From the NCBI RefSeq assembly GCF_039544305.1, contig NZ_BAABLK010000034.1, positions 62,001-126,000 of the forward strand: DNA of 64,000 nt, written 5' to 3'. Below the pieces are notes generated by a model. It saw nothing but the letters and a program-made list of their open reading frames with translations. It searched no databases and was not told the DNA's origin. The translations under genes were made by a program, and so were the position numbers. Source of the stretch: Paeniglutamicibacter antarcticus_C (GTDB lineage: Bacteria; Actinomycetota; Actinomycetes; Actinomycetales; Micrococcaceae). Below are positions 50,036 to 58,249 of this stretch, one piece after another (position 1 is the stretch's first letter; each line of letters starts with the position of its first letter).

Positions 50036-50547
50036 ACCGGCCCCGATCAGTACGACGCACCGGGTTAATGGCCGCCGGTTGCATCCTGACGCTGGGCTGC
50101 GGGCTAATGAGCACCCCTGCGATTGCCTACTTCGCCAGTGGTGGCTCTGGCGCAGATATCGCTGCGACCGGCACGTTGAAGCCGATGGAGATTCTGCCAG
50201 CCACGACCGGGACCTCGACAGCCCGTCTCTACCCAGGAAAGACCGGGGACCTGATCGTGAAGGTGAAAAATCCGAACGCCATACCGGTGACACTACTGCG
50301 CGCCTCCCAAGGCGGCGGAGTGAGCGTCACCGGTGCAGCTGGATGCACCAATGATTCGGGCTGGCCTACCACCGTGGGCACCTCCGGTGTCAGTATGCCC
50401 GAGGCCGTCGCCTTGGATATTGAGCTGGCCGGTGGATCGACCAAGGTGCTGCATCTTCCGGGGGCCGCATCGATGAGCCTGACTTCCGCGGCAGGCTGCC
50501 AGGGTGCGACGTTCGATATTCCTATCACCGTCGAGGTCAAGCAATGA
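50032..50547 (+). CDS. SipW-type exported surface protein (third gene)
   Basis: A 171-residue protein. A basic start (MNRPRSVRRTG), a hydrophobic core and AIAYFASGGSGADIA repeat the pattern of the first gene, with YF for YW. The mature domain has two Cys (AAGCTNDSG and AAGCQGATF) and the motif LYPGKTGDLIVKVKNPNAIP, recalling MYPGDTAQ in the first gene. It is thus a probable paralogue of that protein. It is coupled by ATGA on both sides. Confidence 0.8.
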   Translation: MNRPRSVRRTGLMAAGCILTLGCGLMSTPAIAYFASGGSGADIAATGTLKPMEILPATTGTSTARLYPGKTGDLIVKVKNPNAIPVTLLRASQGGGVSVTGAAGCTNDSGWPTTVGTSGVSMPEAVALDIELAGGSTKVLHLPGAASMSLTSAAGCQGATFDIPITVEVKQ

Positions 50548-51932
50548 GTGCTGCCCAAAACCATGCTCCGGCTCGCAGCAGGTTCCGGCGCTACATCGCA
50601 GTAGCCGCCATGGTCGGGCTCGTTCTTGGCCTCGGCGGCCCGGCGGACGGCTACTGGACAGCCACGTCAACTGGTTCACACGCCCGCTCTGATGCCGCCA
50701 CAATACCGGCCCCCAAGCTCACAGCCTCACCCTTGACGGCGACAGGCGCCGGGCTCTCCTGGACCCAGCCCTTTGACCCCACCGGGTACGGCCTGACGCA
50801 GGCCCCAGGAACCCTGGATGGCTGCGCGGCACACCCCGCGACCACTGCCACTGACTGTACAATCTTGGGGCTGACCCCCAACACCTCATACAAATGGTCG
50901 CTGACGGCGCAGCTGCACCAGTGGCGCAGCCCTGCCACGGTCACCGCCACCACGCCCAAGCAAGCCACGACGACTACGATCAGCAATATCAGTCCGCAGT
51001 CCGGGTCCGCCGGGAGCAGTTTCACGGCTACCGCGAAGGTCATCGGAAATTCTGGCTTCGGCACTCCGGCCGGTACCGTAACTTTTAGGCTTTACCCCAC
51101 AGTTAACTGCACCGGCGTGGCGAGCTTCACCAGCCCAGCACAGGGCCTAAATGCGGGCTCAGCCACCGCTTCTCTGCAGCCAACCGGCGGAACATACCAT
51201 TGGCAGGCAATCTACAATCCGACTGACAGCTACAACAATCCCAGTACCAGTAGCTGCAGCGGTCCAATCACCGTCACCCAAGCCGGCGGCAATTACTTCG
51301 CGACAGGGCCAGTGAAGACCATAGCGAAGAGCACGGAAAACGTAGACGTCCAGTACCCGCAGGGAACCGCAAAAGGTGATCTGGTGCTGCTCGTGTTACT
51401 TAACACCGAAAGGGCCCAGTCGGATGTCGACTCTTCCGAATGGGGCGATATCGACCATGTCAAGGGTGATTCCCATATAGGGCTGCAGTCGTGGTGGCGT
51501 GCGGCTGGGACTGAAACCTCGGCGAGGATCAATGACCTCCAGATCGTAAAGAACCAGCAGCCAGGCCGGGGTGCGAGTGCTTGGGTTATCACGTACAAGA
51601 ACATGGCCACACCGAAACTAGTAAACAAAGAATCGGGAACCGTCACCAATGCGACAGGAAATGTCAGCCCCTCGCACTTACAAACAAAATCGCCGAACAC
51701 CACAGTGATCTCGCTGATAGGCACCAATAAAAATAGCCAGCTATCGATGTCGAATACCCGAAATTTCAGTCTCGGCAACAGCTTAACCGTTGACAACCCA
51801 CCCCATGCATTGGGCGTCGCTGACAAGTTCTTGGCCAAGACGGCGACCACCATTCCACCCACCTGGTCGAACGGAATCAAGCAATCCACGCAGTGGGTCT
51901 TCACTACCGCCGCTTTCACCTCATCCCCTTAG
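50544..51932 (+). CDS. SipW-type exported multidomain adhesin-like protein
   Basis: A 462-residue protein. The signal region ends ADGYWTATSTGSHARSDA, the third occurrence of an aromatic pair in this position. Residues 50-135 look like a fibronectin III-like domain (GLTPNTSYKWSLTAQ). Residues 138-240 form an Ig-like bacterial repeat (TTTTISNISPQSGSAGSSFT, GTVTFRLY, YHWQAIYNPTDSYN). Residues 248-462 are a domain I cannot assign, with GDLVLLVLLN, SWWRAAGTETSA and ASAWVITYKNM. The G+C content of its 3' half is visibly lower than the surroundings. It overlaps the previous gene by ATGA and is the last gene of the operon. Confidence 0.8.
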   Translation: MSAAQNHAPARSRFRRYIAVAAMVGLVLGLGGPADGYWTATSTGSHARSDAATIPAPKLTASPLTATGAGLSWTQPFDPTGYGLTQAPGTLDGCAAHPATTATDCTILGLTPNTSYKWSLTAQLHQWRSPATVTATTPKQATTTTISNISPQSGSAGSSFTATAKVIGNSGFGTPAGTVTFRLYPTVNCTGVASFTSPAQGLNAGSATASLQPTGGTYHWQAIYNPTDSYNNPSTSSCSGPITVTQAGGNYFATGPVKTIAKSTENVDVQYPQGTAKGDLVLLVLLNTERAQSDVDSSEWGDIDHVKGDSHIGLQSWWRAAGTETSARINDLQIVKNQQPGRGASAWVITYKNMATPKLVNKESGTVTNATGNVSPSHLQTKSPNTTVISLIGTNKNSQLSMSNTRNFSLGNSLTVDNPPHALGVADKFLAKTATTIPPTWSNGIKQSTQWVFTTAAFTSSP

Positions 51933-52367
51933 CCAGCAAGCCTCACCACGGCCCACGCACGACGACGTGGTGCTCCCGCACCATTAGTTTCCTCTGCCAC
52001 CGCACCCCACATCGAGCGACAACGGGGACCCCACCACCGCAATTCGATCCGCACTCGGCTATTTTTCGGGCATGTGACCAGCCAGACAAGAGCAGCCAAC
52101 TACCTTCAGTCAGGAGTCGAGCTTCACATTGGGCTCGAGCAAGTGGCAAATAAGAAGCCGAGCTTTGCTTTGACAGACAAGGGGAGGTAGAGCTTCAAGG
52201 GTTAGCACAATGCCCGCGGTCTGCTGGTACCAACGAATCTATGAAGATCCCCCCAATCAGCTGCCTCGCGGACGTCGTTGCGAGAAACCGTTGCAAGTAC
52301 CCGCTCAAGGCATTGACTGCAAGCACACGAATGCCGCCCACCAGGGTGAACCTTTGGTGGTGGATCC
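51933..52367. other. Non-coding stretch between the surface operon and the asd relic
   Basis: About 430 bases with no supportable gene. A CACCACG/CGTGGTG inverted repeat (51944-51950 with 51966-51972) lies 12 bases after the operon and may be a weak terminator. No transposase fragment was recognised. Confidence 0.4.
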
Positions 52368-52821
52368 TTGACGTCTTCCGTTGGCTTTGTTGGTTGTCGC
52401 ATCAGGTCGGCTCCGTCCCGATGTTACTCATGCAGGACAAAGCGACTTCGCAAATCACGATCCCCTTGCTTTCGCGCCTCCAAGGCGATCGGTGCCGCCC
52501 GATATTTGCCGAAGACGCGACTTCGCTGTTGCACGCCCACGATCTTGCCGCCTTGGCCAAGCTGTCGATCCTCTTCCCTGCTCGGGCGCGACTATACCGC
52601 GTAGGTCCGCGACGATTTCGCTGCCCCACTGGTGTGACGGTCCGCGGATCGATGTCGCATCCACCCTTCGCATGAACGCGGATTCGGTGATCGTGCTTGA
52701 CCCGATCAACCGCAACGCCGTCGATGCTTCCCTTGCCGCAGTGACCCTGTACATCCCCGTGGGCCGCATCAGCAAGCTCGAGATGCGCCGCATGCTGGCC
52801 ATCGCGCAGGGCCGCCTCTGA
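52368..52821 (+). pseudogene. Decayed second copy of asd
   Basis: It opens with the same codons as asd (TSSVGFVG) but from TTG, then loses frame repeatedly. The stretch LRMNADSVIVLDPINRN matches asd residues 106-122. It then joins directly to YIPVGRISKLEM, a deletion of roughly 600 bases, and then to RRMLAIAQGRL, a further deletion of about 65 bases. The last part and the terminator are almost identical to the intact gene at 46224-47342, while the first 250 bases have diverged strongly. It marks the right edge of the 5-kb accessory segment. Confidence 0.9.
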
Positions 52822-52837
52822 CCCTTGCAGCCACGCG

Positions 52838-52894
52838 AAAGCCGGCCGTCGATTCCTTTCCCCCTCACCGGGGCGGAACCGACGGTCGGCTTTT
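52838..52894 (+). terminator. Duplicated asd terminator
   Basis: The same hairpin as at 47359-47415, here with only one wobble pair and a TTTT tail. The near-identity of about 75 bases shows that the duplication extends past the gene end. Confidence 0.85.
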
Positions 52895-53018
52895 CCTTTG
52901 CCGTACGGGCTCTGCACGCACCGTCCCCACCGCGGCAATGCCGGCACGGTGCGCGGCAAGCCAGAAGGCACCCAGGGATCCGTGGCGTTCCCTCCCCGCT
53001 GAGCACAAGACACAGAAG

Positions 53019-53037
53019 CAAGGATAGGCTAACCTAA
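53019..53037 (+). promoter_or_regulatory. DtxR/IdeR-like iron box upstream of the cupin gene
   Basis: The 19-mer CAAGGATAGGCTAACCTAA matches the DtxR/IdeR consensus TTAGGTTAGGCTAACCTAA at 16 of 19 positions. It overlaps a TAATAT hexamer (53035-53040) that could be the -10, the usual placement for iron-dependent repression. The gene starts 45 bases downstream. Confidence 0.7.
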
Positions 53038-53082
53038 TATTGAAGTCCTTTGGGGAATCGCCACTGCACGGAGGTAAACAAG

Positions 53083-53463
53083 ATGGAACTCATCAAGCAC
53101 GACGAAGGATTGCTGCGACAGCCGCCAATGCCCAACGCACCTACGGTCACGGTCCTGATCGGCGGGGTCGAAGGCGGGCCGGATGTGGGCCTTGTCCGGG
53201 TCCAGGTGCCACCTGGGGCGGGGATGGCCGCACACCGGCACCAAGGCTCGGACGTCATCCTGACACCCACTTCCGGAATGGTGAGGATCACCAAGGGCGC
53301 CGAGTCCGTGGACGTCAACGTGGGCGATTCCGTGCTGGTCGGCAAGGACGAAGCCGTCGCGTTGACGAACCCGGGAAGCGAACCTGCCGATCTGCTGGTG
53401 GCCGCCGGACCCGCGAACTTCGTCGCTGGAATCCGGAACTGGCCCGAACCGGCCACGGACTGA
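53083..53463 (+). CDS. Cupin-domain protein, probably iron-regulated
   Basis: A 126-residue single cupin. The start is the ATG at 53083 with GGAGGT 8 bases before. Motif 1 is VPPGAGMAAHRHQGSDVILT, with two His that usually bind a metal, and motif 2 is VNVGDSVLVGKDEAVALTNP. The substrate is unknown. The iron box in front of it suggests production under iron limitation. It stands alone, between the asd relic and the converging AlkZ-like gene. Confidence 0.85.
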   Translation: MELIKHDEGLLRQPPMPNAPTVTVLIGGVEGGPDVGLVRVQVPPGAGMAAHRHQGSDVILTPTSGMVRITKGAESVDVNVGDSVLVGKDEAVALTNPGSEPADLLVAAGPANFVAGIRNWPEPATD

Positions 53464-53473
53464 CCCCCGGGGG

Positions 53474-54619
53474 CTAGCTGCGCCTGAACTCGATGTAGGC
53501 CTCAATGCGCGCGGCAATCGCCTTGGCCCGGGATGCACTTGGATCTGGCCCGAACGGCACATGGTGCCCCTGCGGGTTTCTCGCCGTACCACCGACGCCC
53601 CAGGTGCCGACGGTTTTCCCGCCGGCGTGGACGGTGCGCAGGAAGATCCCGTTCTTTCCCGGGGTCACCTCCTGCACGTGTTCCGCGGCAAGCGTCGCCG
53701 AACGCCGGCGATAGCCGAGCAGGAATTCATCGAAGCCCGGCAGGACGATCACGCTGCGCGCCCCCGGAGGGTCCTCCAAGCGCTCCTCGTGGCAGGCAGC
53801 GAAGTGGTAGGTGGCACCGCCCACCGAGACGCTGGCCAGGGCCCCGGTGCAATCCTCCAGCCCGGCGCGCACCCGGGCCAGGGTCAACCCCAACCACCAC
53901 GCACAATCCTCCACGGTGGCCGGGCCGTGGGATTCGAAGTAGCCACGCACAACCATGGCCAACGCGTTCCCGGGGTCGAGGTCCGCGGTTTTCCCCGGGA
54001 TCCAGGAATCGGTTGCCATGAACAGCTGCCGGGTGCCGCTTCCTGGTTCCATGGGGCCCTGCACGATGCCGCCGCGCAGGCAAACAGCGACGATCAGGTG
54101 GTAGCCGCGCTGGCCCTCGATGCCCGATCCGGAATCAGCGAAGGCCTGAAGCAATTGTGCACGCGTCGCACCGCCGGCGCCGCAACGGATCCGGGCCGCT
54201 TTGGCCAGGGTGGCGATCTCCGTCTGCGTGATCCCTTCGCGCTTGCGGATTGCTGCCATGGCTGCCTCCATGCGCGGGGCCGTCACCAAGAGCAGCGGGG
54301 CATGCATCGCGGGGGTGGTGAACATCAAGGTGCCCCGGGCACCCCAGCACCGGATGAGCGAGCCTTCGCCCAGCGCCGCATGGATCGTTCCCAGTGAGCT
54401 GCCAGGTAGCCTGACGCCCACGGCCCAACATGCCTGGGCAAGGTCCTGGGCCTGCATCATGCCAAGCGCACCGACCACCTGGGCCGGGGTGCTCGCCGGT
54501 ACCTGGAGGGTGGATGCCGGGATCCCGGGCAGTAGTCCCTGGGCGGCCAGGCGCATGCGGGCCAGCCCAACGGGTGTCACGCTGCGGTGGAGTCTCTTCC
54601 CTGGCATTGTCCGACCCAC
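53474..54619 (-). CDS. Winged-helix DNA-binding protein of the AlkZ/YcaQ-like superfamily
   Basis: A 381-residue protein of the HTH_42 (DUF1006) superfamily. The block VGALGMMQAQDLAQACWAVG near residue 50 contains a QxQ-type motif like the catalytic residues of AlkZ, a DNA glycosylase that removes alkylated or crosslinked bases. IRCWGARGTLMFTTP and the C-terminal ARSVIVLPGFDEFLLGYRRR are also typical. The start is GTG (or the ATG four codons later). It is downstream of murB on the same strand. Glycosylase activity is an inference. Confidence 0.8.
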   Translation of the reverse strand: MGRTMPGKRLHRSVTPVGLARMRLAAQGLLPGIPASTLQVPASTPAQVVGALGMMQAQDLAQACWAVGVRLPGSSLGTIHAALGEGSLIRCWGARGTLMFTTPAMHAPLLLVTAPRMEAAMAAIRKREGITQTEIATLAKAARIRCGAGGATRAQLLQAFADSGSGIEGQRGYHLIVAVCLRGGIVQGPMEPGSGTRQLFMATDSWIPGKTADLDPGNALAMVVRGYFESHGPATVEDCAWWLGLTLARVRAGLEDCTGALASVSVGGATYHFAACHEERLEDPPGARSVIVLPGFDEFLLGYRRRSATLAAEHVQEVTPGKNGIFLRTVHAGGKTVGTWGVGGTARNPQGHHVPFGPDPSASRAKAIAARIEAYIEFRRS

Positions 54620-54625
54620 GATCCC

Positions 54626-55702
54626 CTAGAGGGCGCAGCCGATCAAGAGCGGCTCGTGGTCCAGTTCGATGCCGAAGCGTCCCTGGACGCCGGCGCGCAC
54701 GGCGCGCGCGATGGCCAGGATGTCGGCGCTGGAGGCATCCTGGCGGTTGGTGATGGCCAGGGTGTGTTTGGTGGACAGACTGGCCCGCCCTCCGGCCACC
54801 GTTTCCCCCTCGGTGCCGGGCAGCCCGTAGCCCTTGGCGAACCCGGCCCGGTCGATCAACCAGGCGGCCGAGAGCTTGACCATGCCCGGTTGGGCGACGG
54901 GGAAGTTCGGGGCGTCGGTCGGCAGCAGTGCAAGGACGGACTCGGGCACTATCGGGTTGGTGAAGAAGGACCCGGTCGAATAGGTGTCGCGGTCCCCGGC
55001 ATCGAGCACCATCCCCTTGGAGGCGCGCAGGGCAAGCACCGTGGAGCGCACGCTTGCGGCCTCGGCGCGTTCCCCGGCTGACACACCCAGGGACCGGGCC
55101 AGTTCGGCGTAGCGGATCGGTGCGGAGAGGCCGCTGCGCTTCAACGCGAAGCTCACCGAGAGCACCACGTAGGCCGGTGAGCCGTTGGTGGTGCTGCGCT
55201 TGAGCAGCGAGTCGCGGTAGCCGAAGCCCAGCCCGGCATTGCCGAAGTAGGTGGTGAATCCCGTTTCACGCTCGTAGACCCTGGCCTCGAGCAGCGTGTG
55301 GGCGACCTCGGAGCCGTAGGCTCCAACGTTTTGCACCGGGGTGGCCCCGGCCGAACCGGGGATCCCGGAGAGTGCCTCGAGCCCACAGAGCCCGGCGGCC
55401 AGGCTCTGGGCCACGGCGTCGTCCCACGGGTGCCCGGCGGCGATGTCCACCCGCACACGTCCGTCGGAGAGCTCCTTGCCGATGGTGACGCCTTGGTTGG
55501 CGATCTGCAGCACCGTTCCGGGGTACCCCGCGTCGTCGATGACCAGGTTGGAGCCCCCGGCAATGATCAGCAGGTCCGCACCCGCGGCGTCGGCTGCGGA
55601 AACGGCGGCAACGATCTCGTCTTCGGTTCTTGCCCGCAGCAAGGTGGTGGCCGGGCCTCCCACGCCGGTGGTGGTCAGGGATGCCAGCATCTGGGTGTTC
55701 AC
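54626..55702 (-). CDS. murB: UDP-N-acetylmuramate dehydrogenase
   Basis: A 358-residue FAD enzyme making UDP-MurNAc for peptidoglycan. I start at the GTG at 55702 (VNTQMLASLTTTGVGG); an ATG four codons on is possible. LLIIAGGSNLVIDDAGYPG binds FAD. LSGIPGSAGATPVQNVGAYG and LGFGYRDSLLK carry the conserved Tyr and Arg. TYSTGSFFTNPIV contains the catalytic Ser. It lies 10 bases after an MFS gene in a four-gene run that also contains two dehydratases. Confidence 0.96.
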   Translation of the reverse strand: MNTQMLASLTTTGVGGPATTLLRARTEDEIVAAVSAADAAGADLLIIAGGSNLVIDDAGYPGTVLQIANQGVTIGKELSDGRVRVDIAAGHPWDDAVAQSLAAGLCGLEALSGIPGSAGATPVQNVGAYGSEVAHTLLEARVYERETGFTTYFGNAGLGFGYRDSLLKRSTTNGSPAYVVLSVSFALKRSGLSAPIRYAELARSLGVSAGERAEAASVRSTVLALRASKGMVLDAGDRDTYSTGSFFTNPIVPESVLALLPTDAPNFPVAQPGMVKLSAAWLIDRAGFAKGYGLPGTEGETVAGGRASLSTKHTLAITNRQDASSADILAIARAVRAGVQGRFGIELDHEPLLIGCAL

Positions 55703-55712
55703 TGTATTTTGC

Positions 55713-56951
55713 CTAACTTTCGTCTGTGCCGGTTGGTCGGGGTGCTGCCTTGGCCGGTGCTGCGGCCGGGGCGAGGAAGAAGGATGCGAGCACAAGGATA
55801 CCCACGAATGCCAGAGCGTTGAGCAACCCCAGGTTATCGGCCAGCAGCCCCAACAGCGGCGGGCCGCCCAAAAACGCCCCGTAGCCGATGGTGGAGACCA
55901 CCGATACGCGGGCCGCGGCGCGCAACGGGTCATCCGAGGCCGCACTCATCGCCACCGGGAAGCTCATGGCCACTCCCAATCCCCAGAACACCAGCGCGGC
56001 GAAGGCGGTATAGAGGTTCGGTCCGTAGACAAAGAGCATCAGCCCGGCCAGCGTGCTGGTGGCTGAGAGCCGGATGACCGCCACGCGTCCCAGGCGCTCC
56101 AGGACCCTGCCTCCGCCCATCCTGGCCACCGTCATGGCGGTGACAAAGATGCCGTAGCCGATGGCTCCCAGAGAGTTGATCGCGTCGTAGCCATCGGAGA
56201 GCGCCAGCGCCACCCAGTCCCCGGCGGCGCCCTCCGCCAGTGCCATGCCCAGCACCAGAGCGCCCAACACCAGGGTGCGTGGTTCGCGCCAGGCCGCGGC
56301 TAGCAACGACTTGTTCGAGTGCCCGCTGCCGATGTTGGATGGATCTGCCCTGAAGACCCGGGTGCCGGCAAAGATCAGCACCAGCACCGCGGCTGCAACC
56401 ACGGCGAAGTGCCAGGAAACCGGAACATCCAGGACCGCGCCCAAGGCCCCTGCTGCTGCACCCATGACGGTGCCCACGGAGAAGAAGCCATGTAACGCGG
56501 GCATGATGGAAACGCCCAGGGCCCGCTCCATGGCGGCACCCTGGACGTTGGCCGAGACGTTCCAAGAGGCGTTGCCCACGCCTTGGAGGCCCAGGGCGAC
56601 ACCGGTGAGCACCAGCGAATGCAGGCCCGCCGTGCTGAGTCCCACGGCGGCCAGCGACACCGTGGTCAACGTGGCGGCAAGCACCACGGTGCGCGTGGAG
56701 CCCAGGCGCATCACCAGGTATCCGGAGACCGAGACAGAGGCAAATGAGCCTGCCGTCATGCACAAGAGCAGCAACCCGACCTCGCCGTGGCTCAGCCCCA
56801 GGGCATCGCGCACCGCCGGCAACCGGGAGACCAGGGTGGAAAGGACCAGCCCCGAGGCAAGGTAGAGCGCGATGACGCCGTTGCGCCACGGCACGATTGC
56901 GGGATCCGCCCGCTTGGCGCCTCCGCGGGGCCGCCCGGCGGCGCCGGGCAC
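55713..56951 (-). CDS. Major facilitator superfamily transporter
   Basis: A 412-residue protein with twelve predicted transmembrane helices and a GTG start. The N-terminal half has LSTLVSRLPAVRDALGLSHG and GYLVMRLGSTRTVVLAATL, close to the MFS motif A pattern (GxLaDrxGrr). The layout resembles the YbjJ/FucP-like group of unknown substrates. It is 6 bases after the MaoC gene and 10 before murB, so probably cotranscribed. Confidence 0.88.
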   Translation of the reverse strand: MPGAAGRPRGGAKRADPAIVPWRNGVIALYLASGLVLSTLVSRLPAVRDALGLSHGEVGLLLLCMTAGSFASVSVSGYLVMRLGSTRTVVLAATLTTVSLAAVGLSTAGLHSLVLTGVALGLQGVGNASWNVSANVQGAAMERALGVSIMPALHGFFSVGTVMGAAAGALGAVLDVPVSWHFAVVAAAVLVLIFAGTRVFRADPSNIGSGHSNKSLLAAAWREPRTLVLGALVLGMALAEGAAGDWVALALSDGYDAINSLGAIGYGIFVTAMTVARMGGGRVLERLGRVAVIRLSATSTLAGLMLFVYGPNLYTAFAALVFWGLGVAMSFPVAMSAASDDPLRAAARVSVVSTIGYGAFLGGPPLLGLLADNLGLLNALAFVGILVLASFFLAPAAAPAKAAPRPTGTDES

Positions 56952-56956
56952 CTCTT

Positions 56957-57397
56957 TCAGAGTTGCACCACGGCCTGGGCCTTGACGAGCACCTTGGTGC
57001 CCTGGACGCTGACCGTCAGGTCTACGCGTGCGGTGCGAGCTTGCGCATCAAGGGCGCCGATGGCGCCGCTGACCTCGATGGCCGTGCCGGGGTCATCTGA
57101 GGGGTTTGATCCTGCCGGATCGGCCACCGGGACCGGCTTGGTGAAGCGGGTCTGGTAGTCGATGACGGCACCGGGATCCTGCGCCCAGTCACAGACCAGT
57201 TGGACCGCGGCCCCCATGGTGAACATGCCGTGGGCAATGACCCCGGGCAGGCCGACCTCGGTGGCGAAGCGCTCGTTCCAGTGGATGGGGTTGAAGTCCC
57301 CCGAGGCACCGGCGTAGGCCACCAGGTCCCCACGGTTCACCTGGATGGTGGTGGTCCCGATTTTTTGTCCCTTTTCCAGGGTGTCGAAGTCAATCAC
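56957..57397 (-). CDS. MaoC-like (R)-specific hydratase
   Basis: A 146-residue hot-dog fold protein. YAGASGDFNPIHWNERFATE is the hydratase-2 motif with catalytic Asp and His, and GLPGVIAHGMFTMG completes the site. It overlaps the preceding gene by ATGA. The pair corresponds to the mycobacterial HadB-type (catalytic) and HadA-type (stabilising) subunits, so a heterodimeric enoyl-thioester dehydratase is the likely form. The acyl substrate is not known here. Confidence 0.92.
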   Translation of the reverse strand: MIDFDTLEKGQKIGTTTIQVNRGDLVAYAGASGDFNPIHWNERFATEVGLPGVIAHGMFTMGAAVQLVCDWAQDPGAVIDYQTRFTKPVPVADPAGSNPSDDPGTAIEVSGAIGALDAQARTARVDLTVSVQGTKVLVKAQAVVQL

Positions 57398-57846
57398 GGA
57401 CTTTCCTCTCCTCGTACCAAGATCGAGGACACGGTGGTTGCGACCTTGTCCCCGTGGACCGTGCTGATTTCGGCGCGGGTGCTGATCATTGCTCCGCCGC
57501 CCATGGCACGCACGGAGTCCACATGCAGCTCGGCCAGCAGCTCGTCCCCGGCAATGATCGCACGGTGGTGGGTGAAGCGTTGGTCCGCGTGGACCACACG
57601 GGAGAAGTCGATTCCGCTGGCCGGGTCCGAGACCAGGAGCCCGTCGGCTCGCTGGGCAACGATGATGGCGAAGGTCGGCGGGGCCAGCAGGTCCTTGTGG
57701 CCCAGCTCGGCGGCCGCTTCAAGGTCGTAGTGGGCCCGGTGGGTGGCCTTGAGTGCCGCGGCGAATTCGCGGATCTTCTCGCGGCCCACCACATAGGGTT
57801 CCTGGGTCGGGTAGATCCGGCCCGCCAACTCGGGGTTGATGCTCAT
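57394..57846 (-). CDS. UPF0336/FAS1-like dehydratase N-terminal domain protein (HadA-like partner)
   Basis: A 150-residue hot-dog protein, started at the ATG at 57846 (MSINPELAGRIYPTQEPYVV) behind AAGGAG. The longer upstream frame is non-coding. It has KIREFAAALKATHRAHYD and LAPPTFAIIVAQRADGLLV but lacks the Asp-x(4)-His hydratase motif, as expected for the non-catalytic partner of the MaoC protein that follows by ATGA overlap. Length and order match the actinobacterial hadA-hadB arrangement. Confidence 0.9.
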   Translation of the reverse strand: MSINPELAGRIYPTQEPYVVGREKIREFAAALKATHRAHYDLEAAAELGHKDLLAPPTFAIIVAQRADGLLVSDPASGIDFSRVVHADQRFTHHRAIIAGDELLAELHVDSVRAMGGGAMISTRAEISTVHGDKVATTVSSILVRGEESP

Positions 57847-57932
57847 CTGTTCTGCCGCTCCTTGCGTGGGGTCAGTGATCTTGCCAAAGGGGATACCGGG
57901 CGCAGGCACCGCCCGACGGGTGCCTGTGCCCG

Positions 57933-58217
57933 CTATGCGGTGTCGTCGGGGGTACGTTTTACACGTTTGGGGGCCTTGGGCCTGATCAGCCCCTGGGAGA
58001 CGCGCCAGGCGCGGGCGTCGCGGGTGCGCACCACCATCCCGATCATGTGGGACACCAGCCCGATGCCGATGATGCCCAACGCGGTGTACATCAACGCGAG
58101 GTTGTGGGTGTTGGCACCGATGAGGGCCAAGATGATGCCCGTACCGGAAACCACGATCGAACCGAGCGCCAGTTTCTTGTACAGTCCGGAAGAAGCTTCC
58201 CAGGGGGTATTGGTCAT
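57933..58217 (-). CDS. Small two-span membrane protein
   Basis: A 94-residue protein with two transmembrane helices (SIVVSGTGIILALIGANTH and ALGIIGIGLVSHMIGMVVRT) and a Lys/Arg-rich C-terminus (RPKAPKRVKRTPDDTA). It lies just upstream of the dehydratase pair on the same strand. Function unknown. Confidence 0.75.
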   Translation of the reverse strand: MTNTPWEASSGLYKKLALGSIVVSGTGIILALIGANTHNLALMYTALGIIGIGLVSHMIGMVVRTRDARAWRVSQGLIRPKAPKRVKRTPDDTA

Positions 58218-58249
58218 GGTCCAATCCTAATTCAGCACGGCAAATCGGT

